DNA of 64,000 nt from Hyunsoonleella aquatilis. GTDB taxonomy: Bacteria > Bacteroidota > Bacteroidia > Flavobacteriales > Flavobacteriaceae. Below, piece after piece: positions 42,249-52,949 of the stretch. How positions within the stretch are numbered: position 1 is the stretch's first letter; every line of letters starts with the position of its first letter. The stretch is from positions 248,001-312,000 of the forward strand of contig NZ_JACNMF010000005.1 of assembly GCF_014270105.1 (NCBI RefSeq), written 5' to 3'. Made by a program: the position numbers and the translations under genes. The notes under the pieces were generated by a model, which saw only the letters and a program-made list of their open reading frames with translations, did no database searches and was not told where the DNA came from.

Positions 42249-42252
<4 letters not shown>
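41761..42252 (+). CDS. GNAT N-acetyltransferase
   Basis: 163 aa. The start is GTG at 41761. The acetyl-CoA motif is MYFSPKVRGLGFGKIMF (R/Q-x-x-G-x-G/A type), with YLESASQLKAAIAMYESFGF as the C-terminal signature. The substrate is unknown. Its TGA overlaps the ATG of prmC (ATGA, 4 bases), so the two are translated together, which raises the possibility of a link to translation factors or ribosomal proteins. Confidence 0.87.
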
Positions 42253-45145
<2,893 letters not shown>

Positions 45146-45152
45146 ATTTTAA

Positions 45153-45174
45153 CGATAAAATGCATTTTTTTATC
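45153..45174 (+). terminator. possible terminator of ligA
   Basis: CGATAAAA (45153-45160) pairs with TTTTATCG (45167-45174) around TGCATTT, 7 bases after the ligA stop. The stem is AT-rich and has no strong T tract beyond it, so it is weak. Confidence 0.4.
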
Positions 45175-45194
45175 GATTAATTGCATTTTTTGTT

Positions 45195-45202
45195 TATATT
45201 TG
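45195..45202 (+). promoter_or_regulatory. -7 element of the YhhN-like gene
   Basis: TATATTTG matches TAnnTTTG and lies 24 bases before ATG 45226. It falls inside the longer frame that starts with TTG at 45181, which supports the later start. No clear TTG is found at the -33 position. Confidence 0.5.
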
Positions 45203-45225
45203 TTCCTGAACTTAAAGTTGCTCTT

Positions 45226-45945
45226 ATGTGTAGCCCCAAGCTATTAGCATTTTTAGTAGGTAGTGTATATACCCTTTTTGTAATATTCCAATTCAAAGGG
45301 GATGAGTATATAGCGGAATCCTGCAGTGCGTTTATCCTACCACTTCTTGCGATGGGCTATTTCTGCATGGTTCAGAAAAAATCGCTGTTTTTCATTTTGT
45401 TTTTGGTGCTTTACTCTATTTCTGATTTGATGGTTGTTGTTTCAAAGGGCATATCTCCAGATGTGGATTATTTTTTGGGAAATTCGTTATACATATTGGC
45501 TTATTTGTCATTACTTATTGAAATAAGCAAAAGCCTATGCTTTAAATATGTTATGAAGCACTATAAATTTTCGATTGCAGTTTTGCTAGCTTTAAACGCC
45601 TATATTGCCTATGCACTTTTGAAAGTCGTGAATCCTTATTTAATATTTGGTTCGGAATATTTTATTGAAATAACCTATAATGTTTCAATGTTATTGATTC
45701 TATCTGTGGCATTGTTAAATTATTTCCAAAAAGATAGCAGAAAGGCATTTTATATTTTAATTGGCGCGCTTTGCATCGTGTTTTCCGAAGTATTGAACGT
45801 GGCCTATCTCTATGTGTCCCATCAAAACCTTCTTAACTTCTTAACTGTTACTATTGCCCTCGTTGGATTCTATTTTCTCTATGAACAGACTAAGCTCAAC
45901 TACAAGAATACGAAAGCCGGGTCTTTGTACGAGCAAAAGTTATAA
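45226..45945 (+). CDS. YhhN-like membrane protein
   Basis: 239 aa from the ATG at 45226; a TTG at 45181 would overlap the presumed promoter. It has seven or eight hydrophobic helices over the whole length and resembles the YhhN family (lysoplasmalogenase/TMEM86 in animals), for instance FLVLYSISDLMVV and ALCIVFSEVLNVAYLYVS, which match the SDxxL-type repeated motifs. Family membership is by general pattern and moderately sure; enzymatic activity is not inferred. It is convergent with the DoxX gene and their ends overlap by 6 bases. Confidence 0.65.
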   Translation: MCSPKLLAFLVGSVYTLFVIFQFKGDEYIAESCSAFILPLLAMGYFCMVQKKSLFFILFLVLYSISDLMVVVSKGISPDVDYFLGNSLYILAYLSLLIEISKSLCFKYVMKHYKFSIAVLLALNAYIAYALLKVVNPYLIFGSEYFIEITYNVSMLLILSVALLNYFQKDSRKAFYILIGALCIVFSEVLNVAYLYVSHQNLLNFLTVTIALVGFYFLYEQTKLNYKNTKAGSLYEQKL

Positions 45946-46317
45946 CTTTAAATACGGAATGTCTTTTCTGTAGAGATAAGTTATTATAAGCGCTAGTATA
46001 AACGTAACTACTGCGAAAACAAAAAGTACACCACCATCATTTTTAACTTCAATACCCAATTGGGTAAGATGCATAAAAATTGCGCCACCTATAACGCCTA
46101 GGGTCAAAATTGAACCTACCCAAACTGTTCTAGGGATTAATAATAGGATACCCGCAATCAATTCAACAATACCGATGCCAATTCGGCCATGGGGCTCAAG
46201 CCCTACTTTTTCAAAAATGTAAACACTATCCTCATGAGCAAGGAATTTAAAACGTAGAGTCTGGATTAAAATGACAGCAACAATAATGCGCAGGGCGAGT
46301 GGAATGTATTTTTTCAT
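45940..46317 (-). CDS. DoxX-family membrane protein
   Basis: A 125-aa protein with four membrane helices (about 8-24, 45-62, 68-85, 95-115). DoxX-type features are present: RFKFLAHEDSVYIFEKVG at the N-terminus and GRIGIGIVELIAGILLLI. DoxX-like proteins have varied or unknown roles in redox or membrane processes. It is not clearly linked to its neighbours; the nucleotidase gene unit ends 69 bases upstream of its start. Confidence 0.85.
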   Translation of the reverse strand: MKKYIPLALRIIVAVILIQTLRFKFLAHEDSVYIFEKVGLEPHGRIGIGIVELIAGILLLIPRTVWVGSILTLGVIGGAIFMHLTQLGIEVKNDGGVLFVFAVVTFILALIITYLYRKDIPYLKL

Positions 46318-46386
46318 CTTGTTTTGATTTGATGGGGCTTTAGACGAGGTAAAACCCTAAACTTTTCAAAATGGATATTAAAAATG

Positions 46387-47307
46387 TTAAACGATAATAG
46401 TTGTTCCAAGCGAAGTTTTCTTTTTTTCCGAATCAAAATAGAAGTCTATTTGACCCAAATACAGTCCATAACAGCCTACCTGATTCACCAGGGTGTCTCT
46501 ACCTGCGGCATTATTAACAATAGTTGGTTTCGGCAAGAAAGTGTGTGTATGGCCACCAATAATTAAATCAATATCTTTTGTGGCTTCGGCCAAATTTAAG
46601 TCGCATATTTTTTTTGGATTACGTGCATACTTATACCCCAAATGGGATAGGCAGATAATGAGATCGCACTGCTCATTTTGCTTTAGTATCCGAGTCATTT
46701 CTTGGGTGATTTCAATCGGGTCGAGGTATTTGGTTTCTTTATAAAGCTTTTTCAACACCAGGCCTTCAAGTTCGACCCCCAATCCAAAAACGCCAATTTT
46801 TAAACCGGCTTTGTTAAAAATTTTATAGGGCTTGACATGGGTGTCCATAATAGTATTTGAAAAATCGTAATTCGCCGAAACAAACTCAAATTGCGCATGA
46901 GGGAGTTGGGCGTACAACCCCTCAATCCCGTTATCAAAATCATGGTTACCGATGGTGGCCAAATCATATTTCAATTTGCTCATCAACTTGAATTCTAATT
47001 CTCCGCCGTAATAGTTAAAATAAGGGGTGCCTTGAAAAATATCACCAGCATCCAATAATAAGGTGTTCGGACTATTTTTTCTGATGGATTCAATCAGCGA
47101 GGCGCGTCTCGCTACACCACCTTTATTGGCGTTCCGCCCATCATTTGGGCCAAAAGGATCAATATGGCTGTGCACATCATTGGTGTGCAAAATAGTAATT
47201 TTAGTAGTGTTGGGAGCAGTTGAAAACGATTGCAAACCTAACCCTCCAAAAGACGCCAAAGCACTTCCAGCCAACGATGTTTTCTGAATAAAATCCCTTC
47301 TTTTCAT
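46387..47307 (-). CDS. 5'-nucleotidase, metallophosphoesterase half, Tat-exported
   Basis: 306 aa. A twin-arginine signal (MKRRDFIQKTSLAGSALASF) marks Tat export in folded form. The calcineurin-like motifs are complete: LHTNDVHSH (40-48, D44, H46), LLDAGDIFQG, ATIGNHDFDNG, and CLSHLGY plus GGHTHTFL. It corresponds to the N-terminal half of UshA-type 5'-nucleotidases, which hydrolyse nucleotides in the periplasm. The substrate-specificity domain is absent and is encoded by the gene 3 bases upstream, so the two halves probably work together. Confidence 0.93.
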   Translation of the reverse strand: MKRRDFIQKTSLAGSALASFGGLGLQSFSTAPNTTKITILHTNDVHSHIDPFGPNDGRNANKGGVARRASLIESIRKNSPNTLLLDAGDIFQGTPYFNYYGGELEFKLMSKLKYDLATIGNHDFDNGIEGLYAQLPHAQFEFVSANYDFSNTIMDTHVKPYKIFNKAGLKIGVFGLGVELEGLVLKKLYKETKYLDPIEITQEMTRILKQNEQCDLIICLSHLGYKYARNPKKICDLNLAEATKDIDLIIGGHTHTFLPKPTIVNNAAGRDTLVNQVGCYGLYLGQIDFYFDSEKKKTSLGTTIIV

Positions 47308-47310
47308 AAG

Positions 47311-48066
47311 TTATTTGATAATAAATCTATCATCGATTTTGGGTCGAATTGTGTCAATTTTTTTAAAATAATCCATCATGGCATTTCTGATTTTATAGTC
47401 CAAATCATAAAAGCCTTCATTTTGTTGAAAAAATTTCATGTTGTCGCCACCGTGAAACAGATAATCACTCGTTGCCACATAATAGGTTTGGTCAGGGTCG
47501 ATTTCACCCCCGTTGATTTTAGCACTTAACAAATTGCCATCACGGTCTGCCACAAGTTCAAGCCCTCCGATAGGATGAGGTTTATTGCTTTTTAGGAGGA
47601 ATTTTATGGCCCTGTCAAAGGCCACTTTTTTTAAGCCCACGACCACTACTTCATTTTCAAATGGCATCACATTATAAGCCGTTCTTGGGGTAATATTCCC
47701 TTCTGGAATAGTACTTCGAATGCCGCCATTGTTCAAAATTACTGCATCAATGTCGTGGCCAGTTCTTTGTTTAAAAACAGGATTAGCTTGGATTTTTACG
47801 ATATCCGCCATCAGATTGCCAATGGAGGTGTTTCCTTTGCCGTCATATTTAGAAAGTGTACCCGTGGCATAGGCCAAAACCGTACTCAGATCCTTTTCGA
47901 TGTGATTACGGTACGGCGCTATAAAAGCCTCAATGCTTTCATTGGAATGTAATGTTGAATCAACACTAATCCGCTGCCCCTCAATCGTTTTTAAATCCAA
48001 TTTTCGCTGTTTACAATTGAACATCAAAAGGGAGACCATCAAAAGTGCGAGGTGCTTAAAATTCAT
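47311..48066 (-). CDS. 5'-nucleotidase C-terminal half, lipoprotein
   Basis: 251 aa from the ATG at 48066, which puts a lipoprotein signal at the start (MNFKHLALLMVSLLMFNC, C18). The start at 48090 would add eight residues. It matches the 5'-nucleotidase C-terminal domain: ILNNGGIRSTIPEGNIT, YNVMPFENEVVVVGLKK and VATSDYLFHGGDNMKFF, which form the nucleoside-binding pocket. It lies directly before the metallophosphatase gene. In UshA both are one chain in the reverse order, N-terminal half first. Confidence 0.92.
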   Translation of the reverse strand: MNFKHLALLMVSLLMFNCKQRKLDLKTIEGQRISVDSTLHSNESIEAFIAPYRNHIEKDLSTVLAYATGTLSKYDGKGNTSIGNLMADIVKIQANPVFKQRTGHDIDAVILNNGGIRSTIPEGNITPRTAYNVMPFENEVVVVGLKKVAFDRAIKFLLKSNKPHPIGGLELVADRDGNLLSAKINGGEIDPDQTYYVATSDYLFHGGDNMKFFQQNEGFYDLDYKIRNAMMDYFKKIDTIRPKIDDRFIIK

Positions 48067-48138
48067 GGATTTTGGTGCGTAAAATTTCATAATGTTTTGC
48101 CTGTACTTTTGCTACCTTTGCTGAAAGTATAAAATTAA

Positions 48139-48657
48139 ATGATTTTTAAGGCTTTCAAGGAAAAATCAAATAAAAAGTATTTGAACAAATTGTTATCCGA
48201 GCGTAAAGTACTGGTGGATAGCAAGAAAATTAAAAGCCTTGGAATTATACTTAATTATGACGAAATAGACAATTTCAACGCATTTAACGTACTGGCCTCG
48301 CGGTTGAAAATCCATGCGAATAGAATAAAGGTGATAGCCTATACAAAAGACACGAAAAAAGAAGGCCATGCCTGGGATGCCTGCTATAATGCCAAGGATT
48401 TTGGGTGGAAAGGGGAAATTAAAAATATCGAATTGAAAGCATTTTTGGATGAGCCTTTTGATGTTCTACTTAGTTTTTATGCCGAAGATCTTTTGGAATT
48501 AAAATTATTAACAGCATTGTCGAAATCTCAATTAAAAATCGGAATTTTGCAAACCGATTCGCGTTTGAACGATATCATCATCAAAACAAAAATTAAGGAG
48601 AAAAAGGTATTTGAGGACGAGGTTTTTAAATACTTGACCGTACTAAACAAAATTTAA
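48139..48657 (+). CDS. DUF6913-like protein
   Basis: A 172-aa soluble protein, widely seen in Flavobacteriaceae and, as I recall, now named DUF6913. It has no signal peptide or enzyme motif. Recognisable parts are SLGIILNYDEIDNFNAFNVL, the WDACYNAKDFGWKG segment and DVLLSFYAEDLLELKLL. It is 3 bases upstream of dapA, so the two are cotranscribed; a link to lysine synthesis is possible but unsupported. Confidence 0.65.
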   Translation: MIFKAFKEKSNKKYLNKLLSERKVLVDSKKIKSLGIILNYDEIDNFNAFNVLASRLKIHANRIKVIAYTKDTKKEGHAWDACYNAKDFGWKGEIKNIELKAFLDEPFDVLLSFYAEDLLELKLLTALSKSQLKIGILQTDSRLNDIIIKTKIKEKKVFEDEVFKYLTVLNKI

Positions 48658-48660
48658 AAA

Positions 48661-49539
48661 ATGAAGAGTAAGTTTCTGGGGACTGGAGTGGCATTGGTTA
48701 CTCCTTTTAAGGCGGATTTGAGTGTGGATTTTGACGCATTGAAAAACATCGTCAATTTTAATATTGAAAAAGGCACGGAGTATTTGGTTATTTCCGGCAC
48801 AACGGCCGAAAGTGTTACCATTACCAAACAGGAAAAGAAAGCGATTACTGAAGCTATTATTGAAGCGAATAATGGACGTGTTCCTTTGGTTTTGGGTATT
48901 GGAGGTAATAATACAGCACAAATTATCGAAGAAATTAAATCAACGGATTTGAGCCAAATAGATGCATTACTTTCGGTATCGCCATACTATACGAAACCTA
49001 CCCAAGAAGGTATTTATCAACATTTTAAGGCAATTTCAGAAGCCAGCCCAATTGACATTATACTTTACAATGTACCAGGGCGCACTTCAAAAAATATTGA
49101 ACCGGAGACGGTAATTCGTTTGGCAAAGGATTTTGATAATATTATAGGTATCAAGGAAGCTGGAAATAAAGTGTCGCAATATTTACAACTTATAAAAAAT
49201 AAGCCAGAGGACTTTTTGGTGATTTCTGGTGATGACGACATTGCCCTAGGAATTGTATTGGCAGGTGGTGCTGGGGTCATCTCCGTAATAGGACAGGCAT
49301 TTCCAAAGGAGTTTTCGGAAATGATTCGCTTAGGTCTGAAGGGGGATGCAAAATCTGCATACCAATTTCATTTTAGATTAATGGATGTTATCGATTATAT
49401 TTTTGAAGAAAATAATCCTGCTGGTATTAAAGCTGTTTTTGAGGCCTTAGGACTTTGTAGGGATACGGTTAGATTGCCATTGGTTCCCGCTTCTGATGGG
49501 TTGAAACAAAAAATCAAACAATTTGTTAGTGATTTTTAA
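48661..49539 (+). CDS. dapA: 4-hydroxy-tetrahydrodipicolinate synthase
   Basis: 292 aa, normal length. It condenses pyruvate with aspartate semialdehyde, the first step of the diaminopimelate/lysine pathway. Schiff-base K165 lies in IIGIKEAG, Tyr 136 in LYNVPGRTS, and the GTTAE loop (46-50) is present. The TIM barrel is complete. It follows the DUF6913 gene. DapF, which acts later in the pathway, is encoded at 31745. Confidence 0.97.
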   Translation: MKSKFLGTGVALVTPFKADLSVDFDALKNIVNFNIEKGTEYLVISGTTAESVTITKQEKKAITEAIIEANNGRVPLVLGIGGNNTAQIIEEIKSTDLSQIDALLSVSPYYTKPTQEGIYQHFKAISEASPIDIILYNVPGRTSKNIEPETVIRLAKDFDNIIGIKEAGNKVSQYLQLIKNKPEDFLVISGDDDIALGIVLAGGAGVISVIGQAFPKEFSEMIRLGLKGDAKSAYQFHFRLMDVIDYIFEENNPAGIKAVFEALGLCRDTVRLPLVPASDGLKQKIKQFVSDF

Positions 49540-49631
49540 TGGTGTTAAAGTTAACTTAAACCTTACCGCTATTGGAATCCTTCGATTAAATTCGCCTTCA
49601 AATAATATTTTTAAGTTACATTTTAAAAATG

Positions 49632-49639
49632 TAATTTTG
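49632..49639 (+). promoter_or_regulatory. -7 promoter element of the bamD unit
   Basis: TAATTTTG matches TAnnTTTG and lies 18 bases before the bamD ATG. The -33 element is not evident; TTTT stands in its place. Confidence 0.45.
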
Positions 49640-49656
49640 CATCTTGTTTAAAATCT

Positions 49657-50457
49657 ATGAGAAACCTTTTAAGCATACTAGTTGTTGCCTGTGTATTAAG
49701 CTCTTGTAGCCAATTTCAAAAAGCCATGAAATCGGAGGACATCGCGCTTAAGTTTAAAACAGGGGACTCGTTATATCAATTAGGCAAATTTGAGAAAGCA
49801 AATCGTTTGTTTGCTCAGGTTGTACCCAAATATAAAGGGAAGCCTCAAGCTGAAAAATTGATGTACCTCTATTCAAAATCCTTTTATGAAATGAAGGACT
49901 ATTATGTTGCCGGTTATCAGTTTGAGCGTTTTGTGTCCAGCTATCCTAGAAGTGAAAAGAAAGAGGAGGCCTCGTTTTTAAGTGCTAAAAGCTATTATAT
50001 GCTGTCACCGATTTATTCGAAGGATCAAACAGAAACCAAGGAAGCAATTGAAAAGCTTCAGGAGTTTTTGAATTTATTCCCAGAATCGGAGTATGCCTCG
50101 GAGGCAAATACCTTAATTAAGGAACTGGATTATAAACTAGAAAAAAAGGCTTTTGAGATAGCAAAACAGTACAACCATATATCTGATTTTCAAGCATCCA
50201 TAAAGTCATTTGATAATTTTATATATGGATTTCCGGGGTCATCACTTCGAGAGAGTGCGCTTTTCTATCGCTTTGATTCAGCCTATAAACTGGCCATCAA
50301 TAGTATTGAATATAAAAAGAAGGCACGTTTGGAACAGGCCAAAGAGTATTATACAACATTTAAGCAGGCCTATGGCAACTCTGAATTTGTTGAGACCGCA
50401 GATGTCATGGCCACAGAATTAGATAAAGAATTAGAAACTTATAGCGCAAAAAGTTAA
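49657..50457 (+). CDS. bamD: outer membrane assembly lipoprotein BamD
   Basis: 266 aa. The lipoprotein signal has lipidated C17 (ACVLSSC). Five TPR-like repeats follow, typical of YfiO/BamD: GDSLYQLGKFEKANRLFAQV, AGYQFERFVSSYPRSEKKEE, AIEKLQEFLNLFPESEYASE and SIKSFDNFIYGFPGSSLRES. BamD works with BamA to insert beta-barrel proteins into the outer membrane. It is the first gene of the unit bamD - rpoZ - coaBC - porD, with recN probably included. Confidence 0.93.
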   Translation: MRNLLSILVVACVLSSCSQFQKAMKSEDIALKFKTGDSLYQLGKFEKANRLFAQVVPKYKGKPQAEKLMYLYSKSFYEMKDYYVAGYQFERFVSSYPRSEKKEEASFLSAKSYYMLSPIYSKDQTETKEAIEKLQEFLNLFPESEYASEANTLIKELDYKLEKKAFEIAKQYNHISDFQASIKSFDNFIYGFPGSSLRESALFYRFDSAYKLAINSIEYKKKARLEQAKEYYTTFKQAYGNSEFVETADVMATELDKELETYSAKS

Positions 50458-50461
50458 TATA

Positions 50462-50794
50462 ATGATGGATTTAAAAAAAACCACCGCTCCCGTAAACACG
50501 GTTACTTATGATAGAAACCAAGTAGATGAGCCTACTGAAAACATCTACGAGTCTATTTCAATCATTGCAAAAAGGGCAGAGCAGATTAATACTGAAATCA
50601 AAAAAGAATTAATCGATAAGCTGGAGGAATTTGCTACTTACAACGACAGCCTTGAGGAAGTTTTTGAAAACAAGGAACAGATTGAAGTATCTAAATTCTA
50701 CGAAAAATTGCCTAAGCCTCATGCACTTGCGGTTCAAGAGTGGCTTACGGACAAGATTTATTTCAGACATACTGAGGAAGATTCCCAAGTATAA
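50462..50794 (+). CDS. rpoZ: RNA polymerase omega subunit
   Basis: A 110-aa protein of the Bacteroidota RpoZ type. The start MMDLKKTTAPVNTVTYDRNQ precedes the conserved ENIYESISIIAKRAEQIN, which corresponds to the omega/Rpb6 core that wraps the end of the beta-prime subunit. The C-terminal extension (LPKPHALAVQEWLTDKIYF) is lineage-specific. It supports assembly of RNA polymerase. It sits 4 bases after bamD and 15 before coaBC, the same rpoZ-coaBC adjacency seen in many bacteria. Confidence 0.9.
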   Translation: MMDLKKTTAPVNTVTYDRNQVDEPTENIYESISIIAKRAEQINTEIKKELIDKLEEFATYNDSLEEVFENKEQIEVSKFYEKLPKPHALAVQEWLTDKIYFRHTEEDSQV

Positions 50795-50809
50795 TTTCCA
50801 AAAACATTT

Positions 50810-52021
50810 ATGGGCATTTTAAGCGGCAAACATATACTTTTGGGCGTAACCGCCGGTATTGCCGCTTATAAAACTGCTTCGTTGGTGAGGGGTTTAATTA
50901 AAGCCGGGGCCGACGTAAAAGTGGTGATGACACCTGCAGCGAAGGACTTCGTCACTCCACTTACTTTATCTACACTTTCAAAACATCCTGTACATTCGTC
51001 CTTTACAAATGAAGAAGATGATAATGCCGTTTGGAACAACCATGTAGAGCTGGGCCTTTGGGCAGACCTATTTGTTATAGCTCCAGCTACGGCAAATACC
51101 ATGGCTAAAATGGCCAATGGCGTTTGCGACAATTTATTATTGGCCACATATTTATCAGCAAAATGTCCAGTATATTTTGCTCCGGCGATGGATTTGGATA
51201 TGTATAAGCACGAATCCACAAAGGCATCTTTTGAAAAACTTAAATCCTTTGGAAATATAATGATTCCAGCCACTTGTGGCGAATTGGCTAGTGGATTAGT
51301 TGGTGAGGGCAGAATGGCCGAGCCGGAGGATATTGTGAGTTTCATCGAAGCCGATATTTTAGATAAACTACCATTAAAAGGAAAAAAAGTATTAATTACG
51401 GCTGGGCCCACTTATGAAGCTATTGACCCTGTTAGGTTTATTGGCAACCATTCCAGTGGGAAAATGGGCTTTGAAATTGCTAAGGCATCTGCCAATTTGG
51501 GTGCTGAGGTGTTTTTGATAACTGGCCCAACGCATCAGAAAGTATCGCATAGTTTGATAAATGTACTTCCCGTAACCAGCGCTTCCGAAATGTATGATGA
51601 GGCCCATGAGCATTTCGATGAGATGGATATAGCAATTCTTTCGGCCGCGGTCGCTGATTTCAAACCAAAGGAGGTAGCATCTCAAAAAATAAAAAAGAAA
51701 TCGGACACCTTTAGCTTGGAATTGGAGCGCACCAAAGATATTTTAGCTTCACTTGGCGAAATAAAAAAAGGACAGTTTTTAGTGGGATTTGCGCTGGAAA
51801 CCAATAACGAATTGGAAAATGCAAAACAGAAACTAAAGCGCAAGAATTTAGATTTAATTGTATTAAATTCGTTGAACGATAAAGGTGCCGGATTTAAAGG
51901 CGACACGAACAAAGTAACCTTTATTGATACTAAAAATGGCATAACCGAGTTTCAATTAAAGTCCAAAGCTGAAGTGGCATTGGATTTGTTAAACGAAATC
52001 ATAAAGCAGACGCATGCGTAA
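50810..52021 (+). CDS. coaBC: bifunctional phosphopantothenoylcysteine decarboxylase/synthetase
   Basis: 403 aa. The N-terminal flavoprotein (CoaC, 1-180) has LLGVTAGIAAYKTASLVRGL, the catalytic His in WNNHVELGLWAD (75) and PATCGELASGLVGEGRMAEP. The C-terminal CoaB (about 185-400) has VLITAGPTYEAIDPVRFIGN and AAVADFKPK. Together they make 4'-phosphopantetheine for coenzyme A. CoaE is at 25169. The end overlaps the start of porD by 8 bases, so those are coupled. Confidence 0.97.
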   Translation: MGILSGKHILLGVTAGIAAYKTASLVRGLIKAGADVKVVMTPAAKDFVTPLTLSTLSKHPVHSSFTNEEDDNAVWNNHVELGLWADLFVIAPATANTMAKMANGVCDNLLLATYLSAKCPVYFAPAMDLDMYKHESTKASFEKLKSFGNIMIPATCGELASGLVGEGRMAEPEDIVSFIEADILDKLPLKGKKVLITAGPTYEAIDPVRFIGNHSSGKMGFEIAKASANLGAEVFLITGPTHQKVSHSLINVLPVTSASEMYDEAHEHFDEMDIAILSAAVADFKPKEVASQKIKKKSDTFSLELERTKDILASLGEIKKGQFLVGFALETNNELENAKQKLKRKNLDLIVLNSLNDKGAGFKGDTNKVTFIDTKNGITEFQLKSKAEVALDLLNEIIKQTHA

Positions 52022-52901
52022 TTTTCTTGTTATTCTTCTCTTGAGCATAGGCAGTTTAGGGTTTGCCCAAGAGCTAAATTGTACCGTTGTTGTCAATGCA
52101 CAGCAGACTGGAAATGAAAACCTTCAGATTTTCAAAAATTTAGAAAAACAACTGACTGAGTTTGTAAATAATACCAAGTGGACCGACCGCATGTTTGGAT
52201 CTCAGGAGCTGATCAACTGCAGTATGAATATAATTATTCAGGAATATAATAGTGAGCTGTTCAACGCCAGTATCCAAGTGCAGTCTTCTCGACCAATATT
52301 TGGTTCTTCCTATAGCACCCCATTATACAATTTTAATGATAACGATTTCAGCTTTAGATATGTGGAATTCCAAAATCTGATCTACAACCCGAATCAGTTT
52401 AGCTCTAATTTGATTTCAGTGTTGACCTTTCATATTTATATGATCTTAGCTTTGGATGCAGATTCATATGAAAAAAATGGTGGACAGCCGTATTACAAAC
52501 AGGCACAGACAATTGTAAATTACACTCAAGGTGAAAACTTTAAAGGTTGGAAATTGGAGGACGGTTTGCAAAGTAGATTTATGCTTATTGACAATGTACT
52601 TTCCACGACTTTTAGGGAATTCAGGGACGTCATGTACAGCTATCATAGGATGGGCTTAGATATGATGAGCGAGGATTTGAAAAAGGGAAAAGAAGAAGTT
52701 GCGAAGAGTTTATCAGAGTTTAAGGCATTGAACAGTAGAAGGCCGAATTCCTTTTTACTGAGAACCTTTTTCGATGCGAAAGCAGAGGAAGTCGAGCAAA
52801 TTTTTACAGGTGGCCCACAAGTTAATATTGCCGAATTAAAAGATCTTTTACAAAAAATAGCACCGATGCATTCCAGCAAATGGCGGAATATTACGTTCTA
52901 G
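52014..52901 (+). CDS. porD: PorD-like type IX secretion protein (DUF4835)
   Basis: 295 aa with a signal peptide (MRNFLVILLLSIGSLGFAQ, cleaved after Q19). It matches the DUF4835 family, called PorD in type IX secretion studies: NLEKQLTEFVNNTKWTDRMF, INCSMNIIIQEYNSELFNAS, QSSRPIFGSSYSTP and a C-terminal LNSRRPNSFLLRTFFDAK. It is presumed periplasmic and required for the secretion or gliding machinery in relatives. The client protein at 62803 carries the matching sorting domain. Confidence 0.88.
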   Translation: MRNFLVILLLSIGSLGFAQELNCTVVVNAQQTGNENLQIFKNLEKQLTEFVNNTKWTDRMFGSQELINCSMNIIIQEYNSELFNASIQVQSSRPIFGSSYSTPLYNFNDNDFSFRYVEFQNLIYNPNQFSSNLISVLTFHIYMILALDADSYEKNGGQPYYKQAQTIVNYTQGENFKGWKLEDGLQSRFMLIDNVLSTTFREFRDVMYSYHRMGLDMMSEDLKKGKEEVAKSLSEFKALNSRRPNSFLLRTFFDAKAEEVEQIFTGGPQVNIAELKDLLQKIAPMHSSKWRNITF

Positions 52902-52949
52902 TTTAATTTTTAATTTACTGCTTACAGCGCACTGAGACTGCCAACTCAT

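Noticed and set aside
50866-51411. 181-aa minus-strand open frame
   Set aside because: It is the longest shadow in the window but lies fully opposite coaBC, whose motifs are complete; its protein has no recognisable domain.
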